64,000 nucleotides of DNA, from the NCBI RefSeq assembly GCF_014203755.1, contig NZ_JACHJS010000001.1, forward strand, positions 3,596,001 to 3,660,000, in the 5' to 3' direction. This document shows, one piece after another, positions 34,915 through 43,819 of this stretch (positions within the stretch are counted from its first letter, which is position 1; every line of letters begins with the position of its first letter). Both the position numbers and the translations under genes were made by a program. Origin of the DNA: Saccharothrix violaceirubra. GTDB taxonomy: Bacteria > Actinomycetota > Actinomycetes > Mycobacteriales > Pseudonocardiaceae. Below the pieces are notes generated by a model, which was given only the letters and a program-made list of their open reading frames with translations, ran no database searches and had not been told where the DNA came from.

Positions 34915-37120
34915 GATCATCAGGGGTCCGGTCCAGTCGGGACGCCAGCTCACTGCGCCGGCCGACGCCGAGCTTGCGGTAGATGCGGGTGAGGTGCTGC
35001 TCCACGGTGCTCACCGTGACGTACAGCTTGGCCGCGATCTGCCGGTTGCTCAACCCGCGCGCGGCCAGTTCCGCGACGCGCGCCTCGGCGGTGCTCAACT
35101 CCTCGACACCATCCACAAAGGACGAATCCGGCGCACGCACCGCCGACCGCGCCACGCGGTCCGCCTCGACCGCGAGCCCGGACTCGGCGACCGAACGGTA
35201 GGCGTCGCTCAGCTCCGCCCGCGCCGACGCGAGCGCCGACCGGTCGCCGGACCGCCCGAGCACCTCCACGGCCTCCTCCAGCAGCCGGGGCCGGTCGCGG
35301 TGGTCGGACGCCGCCGCGCGCAGCCGCAGGCACAGCCCACGCGTCCGGGACGGTCCCGGGTGCAGGCGCAGCAACTGCTCGTCGACCACGGCACGGGCCG
35401 CGGACTGGCGGCCCAGCCGGATGTACGCCTCGGCCACGCCGAGCCGCCACGGCACCAGGCCCGCCAGGTCGACCCCCCACCGCACGGCCAGTTCGCCGCA
35501 CCGCCGGAAGTCCGCGAGCGCCTCCTCCGGCCGCCCCACGGCGAGCCGTTGGTGCCCGCGCGCGTCCAGGTAGGGCAGGGCGGCGATGGAGTCGAAGAGC
35601 GCGTCGGGCACCGCGACCGCGAGGTAGCACGCGGCGTCCTCGGGCTTGTCCAGGGCGAGTTTCGCCCGGACGAGCGTCGCCAGCGGCAACCCGACCGCCA
35701 CCCCCCACTGGTCGATCGAGAAGTGCGTGACCGCCGACCGGCCGCACCGCTCGGCCTCGGCCGCGTCGCCCAGGCGCAACGCGGTCTCGGCGCGGATCGC
35801 GGCGAACAGGGCCTGCCACACGGGCAGGCAGTGTGCCGTGGTCTGCTCCAGCAGCGGCGCCGACCACCGCGCGGCCCGGTCCGCCCGGTCGGCGTACAGG
35901 AGCGCGGCGAGCGCACCGGTCAGCGAATCCAAAGTGGAGGAATTGATCGCGCAGTCCCGCAGCACCCGCTCGGCCTGGTCGGCGGTGTCGGCCGGCGTCT
36001 GCCGCCGGACCAGCTCGGCGAGCACGCGCAGGCCGTCCGGCGCGGCCTCGGCGGCGGGCGTGCGGTCCGCCGCCCAGCGGTCGCGCAGCGCCGGGAACCA
36101 GAACGCCAACCAGTCGACCGTGCGCGGCGCCGCGGCCTGCCGGTCGAGCACCCGACCGGCCGCGGCGACCTCGCCGCGCCAGAACATCCGCGTCACCCGC
36201 CGCTGACCGTCCACACCGGACGGACGGGCGACGAGCAGCACCTCGGCCACGATCGCCGGGTGCCGCAGCACCCCGTCCACCACCAGGCCCGACGCGGCCA
36301 GCGCCGCGACCGCGCCCGCCGGTGCCGGCCGTCCCTCGGCCAACGCCGACGCCGCCGCCAACGCCTCGGGCGGGAACCGGTAGAGGCACCACCGCACCGC
36401 ACGGGAGAAGGATTCGCCCACGACCAGGTCGCACTCCCCCGCGCTGTCCTCGACCAACGCCCGCACGAGCACCGGGTTGCCGCCGCTGACCTGGTAGGCG
36501 TTGTCCGCCACCCGCGCGTCACGGAACAGCTCGGACAGCGCGGCCCTGGTCAACGGCGCCAACGCGATCCACCGGTGGTAGGGCAGCCGGGCCAGCTCCG
36601 TCTCGAACCGGGTGTCCTCGGGACGTCCGGTGTCGCGCGCGCCGGTGAGCACCAGCACCCGGGCCGTCCGCAGGCGGCGTGCCAGGAAGCGCAGCCAGTC
36701 CCGGGACTGCGGGTCGGCGTGGTGCACCTCGTCGACGGCCACCACGACGGCCCGATCGGCGGCGAGGTCGAGCACGGCGTCGGCCAGCCCCTTCAGCACG
36801 GTGGCGGGCACCCGCGCCCCGTCGGCGACCGCGTGCGCGCCCTCGTCGAGCAACCGGCACACGGCCTTGGCCGTCACGACGTCCAGCGGCGCACCGTGGA
36901 AGAGCTGCCCGACGACCGCCAGCGGGAAGTCCCGCTCGTCCTCGGCGCCGGTCGCGGCGAGCACGAGCGCGTCGACCCGCTTGAGGAAGGTCTGGATCAG
37001 TTCGGTGCGGCCGACGGCCGCCGGTCCGGTCACCGTGACCACGACGCCCTCACCGGCGGCGCACCGCCGCAGCGCGGCGGTCAGCGTCGCGAGTTCACCA
37101 GAGCGTCCAACCAGGTGCAT
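34892..37120 (-). CDS. LuxR-family regulator, LAL type (ATPase plus C-terminal HTH)
   Basis: Large ATP-binding LuxR regulator of 742 residues, typical pathway-specific activator of macrolide-type clusters. The start ATG at 37120 (MHLVGRSGELATL) places the P-loop domain at the usual position; the upstream open frame is not protein-like. The P-loop reads GPAAVGRTE near residues 32-40, with Arg where Walker A needs Lys. Walker B is AVVVAVDEVHHADP near 120. The middle is helical and TPR-like. The C-terminal HTH is intact (LAARGLSNRQIAAKLYVTVSTVEQHLTRIYRKL). Its stop codon lies within the heptamer array controlling the PKS genes. It probably activates the PKS and transporter transcription units; this is inferred from family and position. 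Confidence 0.92.
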   Translation of the reverse strand: MHLVGRSGELATLTAALRRCAAGEGVVVTVTGPAAVGRTELIQTFLKRVDALVLAATGAEDERDFPLAVVGQLFHGAPLDVVTAKAVCRLLDEGAHAVADGARVPATVLKGLADAVLDLAADRAVVVAVDEVHHADPQSRDWLRFLARRLRTARVLVLTGARDTGRPEDTRFETELARLPYHRWIALAPLTRAALSELFRDARVADNAYQVSGGNPVLVRALVEDSAGECDLVVGESFSRAVRWCLYRFPPEALAAASALAEGRPAPAGAVAALAASGLVVDGVLRHPAIVAEVLLVARPSGVDGQRRVTRMFWRGEVAAAGRVLDRQAAAPRTVDWLAFWFPALRDRWAADRTPAAEAAPDGLRVLAELVRRQTPADTADQAERVLRDCAINSSTLDSLTGALAALLYADRADRAARWSAPLLEQTTAHCLPVWQALFAAIRAETALRLGDAAEAERCGRSAVTHFSIDQWGVAVGLPLATLVRAKLALDKPEDAACYLAVAVPDALFDSIAALPYLDARGHQRLAVGRPEEALADFRRCGELAVRWGVDLAGLVPWRLGVAEAYIRLGRQSAARAVVDEQLLRLHPGPSRTRGLCLRLRAAASDHRDRPRLLEEAVEVLGRSGDRSALASARAELSDAYRSVAESGLAVEADRVARSAVRAPDSSFVDGVEELSTAEARVAELAARGLSNRQIAAKLYVTVSTVEQHLTRIYRKLGVGRRSELASRLDRTPDDLGVHRGA

Positions 37121-37663
37121 GTCCGTCCATCTCCACGTCGCCGGCGGTGTCCGATCGGCACCCGAACCGCGCGCGGTCGACGATGACCGGGACACGCCGA
37201 ACAACCGTCCGAAAAGGACGGTTGACGTAGTAGGGGGTCCGACAGCCGCGCCGACACCGGAAAGCTCCTGCCCGCACGGACCACACCAAGCGTGTGACCT
37301 GCGCGGAATTCGCCCTCCCACCGGCGCGTCCTGCTGGGACGGGAGGATACGAACCCGCGCGCGACGCCGTCAACGCGGTGATCGACTACGCCGGGACGCC
37401 CCGGACGCCGGTCACGGCGGACGGCACGCACCGCGCCCGACCGAACGCGATGAGCAACGGAAGCCGTTCGTATTAGGCCATTACGTCCAGCGGAAGTACG
37501 TCCGTTCGCCGCGCCTGCACACCGACCCACGCCTGGCCATCACCTCTGCGTAACGTCCCAGCACCTGGACGGCTTCCGCGAGCCCGCCCGGTGTCGGAAG
37601 TCGACGCTGTCACATCGGGCCGTCCCGCCACGATGTCCGGGGTACAGGGCGAAGGGGAGGCCG
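37121..37663. other. Divergent intergenic region upstream of the LAL regulator
   Basis: 543 bp without a convincing gene. It should hold the promoters of the LAL regulator (leftward) and of the unrecognised gene at 37664 (rightward). It contains a 9-bp perfect inverted repeat at 37203-37225 and, just beside it at 37229-37236, a single TAGGGGGT that resembles one heptamer of the arrays with an extra G. The short open frames inside lack coding character. Confidence 0.6.
37203..37225. promoter_or_regulatory. Perfect inverted repeat (CAACCGTCC-N5-GGACGGTTG) upstream of the LAL gene
   Basis: Nine-bp perfect arms separated by GAAAA, about 85-105 bp upstream of the LAL start codon. There is no T run on either side, so an operator for a dimeric repressor is more likely than a terminator. 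The binding protein is unknown. Confidence 0.45.
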
Positions 37664-38854
37664 ATGGACCAGCTCGTGCACGGGTCCGGTGGCGACGTGG
37701 CCCCGACCGTCGGACAGGTCGGGCTGATCGCCGCGTGGCCCGATCCGGTCGTGCGGAACCTGCGGATCACCTACTGCTACCACGAGTTGTCCCGGTCCGT
37801 GGCGGCGTGGACCGGCGGGTCCTCGAACTGGTGCACGTACGCGGTGTGGGCGTCCAAGCAGATCGGGCAGACCATCCGGCAGGAGGACCTGACCCGCGCG
37901 GTCGAGCGGCTGATGGCCGCCTCGCCCGAGACCGCCGCCCTCGTCGCGGCCGTCCGCGAGGGACTGCGCCGGGCCGTGCCGGGACACAGGCTCGAAGACA
38001 CCGAAAAACTCGTGCGGGACGTCGTCCTGGCGGTCGCCCGGCTCGACGCGGCGAGCGCGGCGGGCGCGGCGGGCAACCTGAAGGTGTTCGCCGAGATCGC
38101 CCACGAGTTCGCCCGGTTCCTGGCCGAGTTCGCCGACGACACCGCGCTCGACGAGGACCGGCTGGCCGCGTTCGTCGCCGGCCTGCGCCCCGGCGAGCCG
38201 CCCGACGGCCAGGACCACCTGTGCCGGGCGTTCGGCCACTACCTGCGCGCCAGGTTCGACCCGGAGCACCGCGCCGAACTGCTGTTCCTGGCCAACATCG
38301 AGGTCGGGGTGCACGAGCAGACCCGGCTGCAACCGGAGATCACCGCGGCGATGGAGGCCCCCTTCGTCGACCCCGCCGAGCTGGAACGCCGCCTGCTCGA
38401 CCTCGTGCTGCCGCACAATCCGGCGCTCCGGTTCCTGCGCCTGGCCCTCGTCACGGTCCTGCGCCGGCGCGACCACGTGCGCGCTCCCGGGAAGCGCCTG
38501 GCCGAGAACGTCCGCGCCCTGGCCCGCCGCGCGGTCACCGCGCACCTGATGACGTTGACCCTGCCCGACGGCACGTACCTGGAGTTGGGCAAGGACCTCA
38601 CACTCCCGTTCCCGCCGTCGCTGGCCACGCTGACCGACCCCGCGCTGCTCGAACTGCTGGCCCGGCTCGACCCGACGCCCGACAGCCCGCTCGACACCGC
38701 CGCCCGCGACTGGTCCGACCTGGCCGACCGCCTGCACTACATCGTCGACATGTTCCGCTGCACCGCCGAGCGCGCCGACCTGCTCGACTGCCCGTTCACC
38801 GCCGACCAGGTCGACGCGTTCACCGCCGGCCGCCTGCCCGGGGGCAGGCTCTGA
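37664..38854 (+). CDS. Unrecognised protein, 396 residues
   Basis: I do not recognise a family with certainty. The protein is soluble and strongly helical, with no signal peptide or membrane segment. The N-terminal part (about 20-75) has aromatic and Cys residues (ITYCYHELSRSVAAWTGGSSNWCTYAVWASKQIGQTI) that form the most conserved-looking block. A second distinctive stretch is ANIEVGVHEQTRLQPEI near 210, and the C-terminal quarter is Leu/Asp-rich. The start ATG has GGGGAGG upstream (AGGGGAGGCCGATGG). It stands alone on the plus strand, divergent from the LAL gene, and nothing in the sequence links it to the polyketide pathway. A weak hairpin (GTCTCC-TGAA-GGAGAC, 38865-38880) follows the stop. 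Confidence 0.7.
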   Translation: MDQLVHGSGGDVAPTVGQVGLIAAWPDPVVRNLRITYCYHELSRSVAAWTGGSSNWCTYAVWASKQIGQTIRQEDLTRAVERLMAASPETAALVAAVREGLRRAVPGHRLEDTEKLVRDVVLAVARLDAASAAGAAGNLKVFAEIAHEFARFLAEFADDTALDEDRLAAFVAGLRPGEPPDGQDHLCRAFGHYLRARFDPEHRAELLFLANIEVGVHEQTRLQPEITAAMEAPFVDPAELERRLLDLVLPHNPALRFLRLALVTVLRRRDHVRAPGKRLAENVRALARRAVTAHLMTLTLPDGTYLELGKDLTLPFPPSLATLTDPALLELLARLDPTPDSPLDTAARDWSDLADRLHYIVDMFRCTAERADLLDCPFTADQVDAFTAGRLPGGRL

Positions 38855-38915
38855 CCGACTGAACGTCTCCTGAAGGAGACCGCGAAGCGCCGGCACCGGG
38901 CGCCGGTCGGCACCG

Positions 38916-40184
38916 ATGCTGTCGGGCATGGCGGAACTCGACGAACGCGGCCTCGTGGCACGCCTGCACGACCGCTTCGGTTTCGGACCGAGGGCGGGCG
39001 ACCTCGAGGTGGGCGTCACGGCCACGCTCGACCGGCTGCTCGGCGACGGTGGCGCGGACGGACCCGAGCCGCCGAAGCCGGGCGCCCCGGTCAAGGCCGG
39101 GGACGACAAGCAGGCCCGCAAGGAGGCGAACAAGCGGCGGGCCGCCGACGAGCGGCAGCTCGTGCTGTGGTGGCTGGACCGGATGGTCGCGGCGGACGTG
39201 GCCACGACCGAACGCCTCACGTGGTTCTGGCACGGGCACTTCGCGACCAGCGAGCAGAAGGTCCGCGACCCGCGCCTGATGCTCGCGCAGAACGCGACGT
39301 TGCGCCGGCAGGCCCTGGGGCCGTTCGCACCGCTGGCCCGGGCGATGGTCGTCGACCCGGCGATGATCCGCTGGCTCGACGGCGACGACAACCGGTCCGG
39401 CGTGCCCAACGAGAACCTCGCGCGCGAGTTCCTGGAGCTGTTCGCCCTCGGCATCGGCCACTACACCGAGACCGACGTGCGGGAGGCCGCGCGGGCGTTG
39501 ACCGGCTGGACCGTCGACCGCGACGCGGGCACGGCCAGGTTCGTGGCCAAACGGCACGACGACGGCGTCAAGGAGATCTTCGGCGCCAAGGACGACTTCA
39601 CCGCAGAGTCCTTTGTGGACCTCGTGCTGGCACGGCCGGAGTCGGCCGCGTTCGTGGTCGACCGCCTGTGGTTCCGCCTCGTCTCCACCACGCCGCCACC
39701 CGACGACGCCCGTCGGCGCCTGGTGGCGGCGCTGTCCACCGACGTCCGGTCCGTGCTGCGGGCCATCGCCGCGGAGCCGGTCTTCCGCGACCGGGCCACG
39801 ACCCTGGTCAAGCAGCCCGTCGAGTGGCTGGTCGGGCTGATGCGGGCGCTGGACGTGCGACCGTCGAAGCTCCCGGAACGCGCCGTCACCGCCCTGGGCA
39901 ACGGGCTGCGGGGCCTCGGCCAACTCCCGTTCCGCCCGCCCAGCGTCGGCGGCTGGCCCGCCGACGCGGCCTGGCTGACCACCGCCGCGGGCGTCACCCG
40001 CCTGCGCGTGGCGCGGCTCGTCGCCGCACACGCCGACCTGCCCCGCGACGTCGACGGGGTGGGCCGACTGCTCGGCGTCGCCGAGTGGTCCGACCGCACC
40101 CGGGCCGCCCTGGGCCGGGTCTCCGATCCCGACGAGGTGGCCGCGCTCGCCGCGTGCGCACCGGAATACGTGGTGAGCGCGTGA
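38916..40184 (+). CDS. DUF1800 family protein
   Basis: Member of the DUF1800 family, 422 residues. Recognisable blocks are LVARLHDRFGFGPR at the N-terminus, WWLDRMV, LTWFWHGHFATS near 105 and the strongly conserved NENLAREFLELFALGIGHYTETDVREAARALTGW near 165-198. DUF1800 proteins are almost always encoded beside a DUF1501 protein, as here: the next gene overlaps its stop by 4 bp (GTGA). The start could also be the ATG at 38928, four codons downstream; neither has a strong ribosome site. The biochemical function of the family is not established. The pair is thought to act at or outside the membrane. Confidence 0.88.
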   Translation: MLSGMAELDERGLVARLHDRFGFGPRAGDLEVGVTATLDRLLGDGGADGPEPPKPGAPVKAGDDKQARKEANKRRAADERQLVLWWLDRMVAADVATTERLTWFWHGHFATSEQKVRDPRLMLAQNATLRRQALGPFAPLARAMVVDPAMIRWLDGDDNRSGVPNENLAREFLELFALGIGHYTETDVREAARALTGWTVDRDAGTARFVAKRHDDGVKEIFGAKDDFTAESFVDLVLARPESAAFVVDRLWFRLVSTTPPPDDARRRLVAALSTDVRSVLRAIAAEPVFRDRATTLVKQPVEWLVGLMRALDVRPSKLPERAVTALGNGLRGLGQLPFRPPSVGGWPADAAWLTTAAGVTRLRVARLVAAHADLPRDVDGVGRLLGVAEWSDRTRAALGRVSDPDEVAALAACAPEYVVSA

Positions 40185-41407
40185 ACCGCCGACGTTTCCT
40201 CACGCTGTCCGGCGTCACAGCCGGTGCCGCGCTGGCCCTGGGCGCGACCCGGGTCGACTGGGACCGCCTGATGACGGCCGCCCACGACGACCCGCTCGAC
40301 CCCGGCGCGGGCGTGCTCGTCGTCGTCACCCTCTACGGCGGCAACGACGGCCTCAACACCGTCGTGCCCGCGGTCGACCGCGCCTACCAGGACGCCCGGC
40401 CCGACCTCGCCTACCGGCCCGAGGACGTGCTCGACCTGGGCGAGGGCCTGGGCCTCAACCCCGGCATGACGGGCCTGAAGCGCCTGTGGGACGACCGGGG
40501 CCTGGCGATCGTACGCGGCGTCGGCTACCCGAAACCCGACCACAGCCACTTCCGGTCGATGGCGATCTGGCAGACCGCGTCGCCGGCGACGGCCGTGCCC
40601 ACCGGCTGGCTGGGCCGCTGGTTGGACACGCAGGCCGATCCGCTGCGCGCGCTGTCGGTCGAGCCCGTGCTGCCGCCCATGCTGGCGGGCGCGACGACGG
40701 CCGCCGCCTCGTTCCCCGTCGGCGGTCTGGACCTGCCGAAGGGTGCGCTCGGCCAGGCGTACGCGGCCCTGGGCACGGCCGTGCCCGGCGAAGACCCCCG
40801 ACGCGCACGGGTCGCGGGCTCGATCGTCGACCTGCACCGGGCCGTCGACCTGCTCGGCAAGGCCGCGCACGACCCGTCGACCGAGGACGACGAGGACGCG
40901 AAAGGCGCCTCGGCGGGCGGCGCCGGGAACCTCGCCGCACAGCTCGACCTCGTGGCCACGTTGATCGAGGCGGCTGTGCCGACCCGGGTCTACTCGGCGT
41001 CGCTGGGCGGCTTCGACACCCACGCCGACGAACGCGACACCCAGTCCAGGCTGCTCACCGGGCTGGACGCCGCGCTCACCGGGTTCGTCGAGCGCCTCAA
41101 GCGCTCGGACCGGGGACGCCAGGTGGTCGTGCTGGTCTACTCGGAGTTCGGCCGCCGGGTCCGCGCCAACGCGAGCGACGGCACCGACCACGGCACCGCG
41201 GGTCCCGTGTTCCTGTTGGGAGACAAGGTGAACCACGGCTTCTTCGGCGCCCAGCCGAGCCTGACCGACCTCGACGACGGCGACCTGAAGCAGACCACCG
41301 ACTTCCGCGACGTCTACGCCACGGTGCTGTCCGACGTCCTGGGCACCGACCCGGGCCGGGTGCTCACCGACCACCGGGGCCGGGTCGACGGGCTGCTCAG
41401 GGCGTAG
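40181..41407 (+). CDS. DUF1501 family protein with Tat signal
   Basis: Member of the DUF1501 family, related to the alkaline phosphatase/sulfatase fold; 408 residues. The N-terminus MNRRRFLTLSGVTAGAALALG is a twin-arginine signal, so it is probably exported folded. Family blocks seen are LVVVTLYGGNDGLNTVVP, YPKPDHSHFRSMAIWQTA, SLGGFDTHADE and VVLVYSEFGRRVRANASDGTDHGTAGP, which contain the Asp/His residues expected to bind metal. The GTG start at 40181 overlaps the DUF1800 stop. Its 3' end overlaps the convergent acetyltransferase gene by 11 bp. The substrate is unknown. Confidence 0.9.
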   Translation: MNRRRFLTLSGVTAGAALALGATRVDWDRLMTAAHDDPLDPGAGVLVVVTLYGGNDGLNTVVPAVDRAYQDARPDLAYRPEDVLDLGEGLGLNPGMTGLKRLWDDRGLAIVRGVGYPKPDHSHFRSMAIWQTASPATAVPTGWLGRWLDTQADPLRALSVEPVLPPMLAGATTAAASFPVGGLDLPKGALGQAYAALGTAVPGEDPRRARVAGSIVDLHRAVDLLGKAAHDPSTEDDEDAKGASAGGAGNLAAQLDLVATLIEAAVPTRVYSASLGGFDTHADERDTQSRLLTGLDAALTGFVERLKRSDRGRQVVVLVYSEFGRRVRANASDGTDHGTAGPVFLLGDKVNHGFFGAQPSLTDLDDGDLKQTTDFRDVYATVLSDVLGTDPGRVLTDHRGRVDGLLRA

Positions 41408-41921
41408 CCGCCCGGGCCGGGCGGTCCAGCACGGACCAGACGAGGCCGTCCACCACGTGGTGCCGGGTGAAGCCCAGCTTGTCCAGCAGGCGCCCGGACA
41501 CCGTGTTGGCCGCGAAGTGGCGTGCCATCAGCCGGTCCGCCCGGTCCCGCGCGAACAGCTCGGCGACCACCGCCGAGGTCATCTCGGTGGCGTAGCCGCG
41601 TCCCCACGCCGAAGGCGCCACCCAGTAGCCGATCTCCACGGCAGGACCGTCCACATGGGACTCCTCGGCGGTGCGGCGGTTGGCCGACACCAAGCCGACG
41701 AACGCACCGGCGCGGTCGCGCACGGCGAGCCGGCCGAAGCCGTGTTCCGCCCAGTGCGCCAACGCGGCGTCGTGCTTCCCGGACACCAGCTCCGCGCTCC
41801 ACGGCGTCCCGTCGCCGACGTGCCGCACGACCTCCGGCAACGCGGCGAGGGCCGCCAGGTCGTTCCGGTCCGCCCCGGTCCACCGGTGCAGGGTCAGCCG
41901 TTCCGTGCTCAGCCAGGTCAC
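41397..41921 (-). CDS. GNAT-family N-acetyltransferase (RimJ/RimL type)
   Basis: Acetyl-CoA-dependent acetyltransferase of the GNAT fold, 174 residues. It shows STERLTLHRWTGADRNDLAAL at the N-terminus, FVGLVSANRR in the central sheet and IGYWVAPSAWGRGYATEMTSAVV, the acetyl-CoA pyrophosphate loop. The C-terminus has the usual N-x-V-S-x-R-x-L-D-K-L-G-F. I use the GTG at 41921, which has GAGGGGGGAAC just upstream, because it gives a normal N-terminus. The RimJ/RimL subgroup modifies protein N-termini or small amines, including antibiotics; the target is not identifiable. Confidence 0.9.
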   Translation of the reverse strand: MTWLSTERLTLHRWTGADRNDLAALAALPEVVRHVGDGTPWSAELVSGKHDAALAHWAEHGFGRLAVRDRAGAFVGLVSANRRTAEESHVDGPAVEIGYWVAPSAWGRGYATEMTSAVVAELFARDRADRLMARHFAANTVSGRLLDKLGFTRHHVVDGLVWSVLDRPARAATP

Positions 41922-41937
41922 GTTCCCCCCTCGGGCA

Positions 41938-41976
41938 GGTCCACGTGACACGGCTCCCCTCCGCGTCACGTGGACC
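41938..41976. promoter_or_regulatory. 12-bp perfect inverted repeat between DUF1684 and GNAT genes
   Basis: Arms GGTCCACGTGAC and GTCACGTGGACC flank a 15-nt spacer. It lies 17-55 bp upstream of the GTG of the acetyltransferase gene and just after the stop of the upstream DUF1684 gene. It could be a terminator-like hairpin for the upstream gene or an operator for the downstream one. No T tract follows. Confidence 0.5.
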
Positions 41977-41982
41977 ATGCTG

Positions 41983-42792
41983 TCAGCCCCGCTCGTACGG
42001 CGTCTTCTCGCCCGCCTCCACCGCGAACGGCAGGCGGTTGCCCTCGGGCGGCAGCGGGCAGGTCGCGTAGTCGGTGAACGCGCACGGCAGGTTCGTCGCC
42101 CGCGTGAAGTCCAGCACGACCGTGCCGTCCGGCGCCGGGTCGGCCACGGCCAGCGCGCGGTTGGCCGCGTAGGTCGTCACGCCGCTGGTCCCGTCGGTGA
42201 ACAGGATGCTGAACCCGCCGTTGGACCCGTTGAAGGCGGTGAGCGTGTGCTCACGGCCCTCGTGGGTGAACCGCACGACGCCCGGCGCGGTGTACACGTG
42301 GCTCAGGCCCTCGACCACCGCGCCGACAGTCGTCGGCCGCGGCTCGTCGAACGCCTCGTACGTGCCCTTGAACACCCACTCCGGCGACGGCTCGTAGGCC
42401 GGGACGCCCTTGAAGTCCCGCAGCACGGGCGCCTTCGGGTCGTGCACCCGGATCAGGTAGCCGCCCCGCCGGGCGACCTCCACCTCGATGCCGTCGACCA
42501 CGACGCGCGTGCCCGCGCCGCTGTTGACCAGCTCGAACCGCAGCCGCTCGGTGACCGGCCGCCCGTCGTGCTCGGCCTGGCCACCCTTCGGGTCGAAGTA
42601 GGCCGCGTCCGCGTCCTGCCACCACTGCCCCGGCAGCCCCGGGTAGGACCGGGGCTCGTTCTCCAACCAGTCCAGCGACACCAGCGCCAGCCAGCCGTAC
42701 GGTTCGGCGAGCGACCGCTCGCGTACCCGCTTCCACTCCTGCCACGCGGCAACGAACCCGTCCTGGTCGACCTCGTCCAGCACACCGGTCAC
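41983..42792 (-). CDS. DUF1684 family protein
   Basis: Member of DUF1684, 269 residues. Conserved blocks seen are EWKRVRERSLAEPYGWLALVSLDWLE near 20, RGGYLIRVHDPKAPVLRDFKGVPAYEPSPEWVFKGTY and the C-terminal TNLPCAFTDYATCPLPPEGNRLPFAVEAGEKTPY, which is diagnostic. The start is the GTG at 42792 with GGAGG about 6 nt upstream. No signal peptide is seen. The family is widespread in actinobacteria and has no settled function. Confidence 0.9.
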   Translation of the reverse strand: MTGVLDEVDQDGFVAAWQEWKRVRERSLAEPYGWLALVSLDWLENEPRSYPGLPGQWWQDADAAYFDPKGGQAEHDGRPVTERLRFELVNSGAGTRVVVDGIEVEVARRGGYLIRVHDPKAPVLRDFKGVPAYEPSPEWVFKGTYEAFDEPRPTTVGAVVEGLSHVYTAPGVVRFTHEGREHTLTAFNGSNGGFSILFTDGTSGVTTYAANRALAVADPAPDGTVVLDFTRATNLPCAFTDYATCPLPPEGNRLPFAVEAGEKTPYERG

Positions 42793-42889
42793 CGAACGCC
42801 TCCTTCGACATGAAGACCGAACGTCCTGACCAACCCGTGCGCGGACGCGAAATTCCACGTCCCACCGAGTGGGATCGACGGGAGTGGGA

Positions 42890-43804
42890 TCAGGTCGCCG
42901 GGAGCACCCCGTCCGGCTCGACCGCCCCCGCCCCCGCCGCCGACAGCCGCAGGTGGGCGAACGCGTCGACCGACCGCCCGACCGCCTCGACATCGTGATC
43001 GGCCACGACCAACTGCCGGATGGTCAGGCTTTCGAGCCGCGGCACGATCGCGGAACCGGCCAACGCCGCCAGGATCTCGACGTCGCCCGCGTCGAACTCG
43101 ACGCGGCCCAGGTCCAGGTGGCGTAGCCCGGGGAAGCGGGCCGGGTCGAGTTCGTCGAGCAACTCGACCGGGCACGCGACGCCGTGCACGTCCGACTCCA
43201 GGTCCAGCACCAACGTCACCACGCTCGGCGCACGGCCCGGCAGCACCTCGCCGCCGGCCAGCACCGCCCCGCGCAGCCGCAGGTCGGTCAGGTTCCCCAG
43301 CACGGCGCCGTCGATGTCGTCGAACAACGCGGCACCCTCGACGGTCAGCTCGCGCAACGCCGGCAGCGCCGCCCAGAACCCGGCGCCCGCCTCGCCGACG
43401 AAGCCGTCGGCCAAGTGCTTCTCCGGGTCGATCCAGCCGCCGGTGGAGGTCTGGGCGTTCTCGTACAGGAATTCGAAGTCGTGGCCGAAGTACAGCTCCG
43501 ACAGCTGTTCACGCCGGTACGTGGCCACCGCCGAGGCCGCCCGACGCGCCGAGTGGTGGAAGTCGGTCAGGTGCAGTTCCAGTCGCCGCAGCCCGACCGA
43601 AACCGGGTCCACGAGCAGCGCCTCGACCAGCGCGGCCTCCCACCGCTCCGGGTCGGACGCGTCGGCGCCCAGTGCCTCCACCAGCGCCCGACGGCCATCG
43701 GCGGTCTCCGGCACCGCCCGGAACACCGCCTCGTCGAGCCGGCCGTCCACCCAGGTCAGCCGCCAGGACCCGTCCGCGCGCAATGCCTCGAAGTCGATCA
43801 CCAC
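42890..43804 (-). CDS. Leucine-rich-like protein of unknown function
   Basis: A 304-residue soluble protein. Its N-terminal 90 residues resemble the small repeat-companion domain found before bacterial leucine-rich stretches (DEAVFRAVPETADGRRALVEALGADASDPERW). The rest has irregular leucine-rich-repeat-like units (LRELTVEGAALF, LTDLRLRGAVL, LRHLDLGRVEF, LESLTIRQLVV) spaced roughly 25-60 residues apart. Such repeats usually mediate protein binding. A small hairpin (TCCCAC-CGA-GTGGGA, 42860-42874) follows the stop and may end transcription. The function is unknown. Confidence 0.7.
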   Translation of the reverse strand: MVIDFEALRADGSWRLTWVDGRLDEAVFRAVPETADGRRALVEALGADASDPERWEAALVEALLVDPVSVGLRRLELHLTDFHHSARRAASAVATYRREQLSELYFGHDFEFLYENAQTSTGGWIDPEKHLADGFVGEAGAGFWAALPALRELTVEGAALFDDIDGAVLGNLTDLRLRGAVLAGGEVLPGRAPSVVTLVLDLESDVHGVACPVELLDELDPARFPGLRHLDLGRVEFDAGDVEILAALAGSAIVPRLESLTIRQLVVADHDVEAVGRSVDAFAHLRLSAAGAGAVEPDGVLPAT

Positions 43805-43819
43805 CGCATGGTAGGCGGT

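Noticed and set aside
38865..38880. Hairpin GTCTCC-TGAA-GGAGAC between the unrecognised gene and DUF1800
   Set aside because: It has only a 6-bp stem and no T run. It includes a GGAG that is too far from the next start to be a ribosome site. Too weak to call a terminator.
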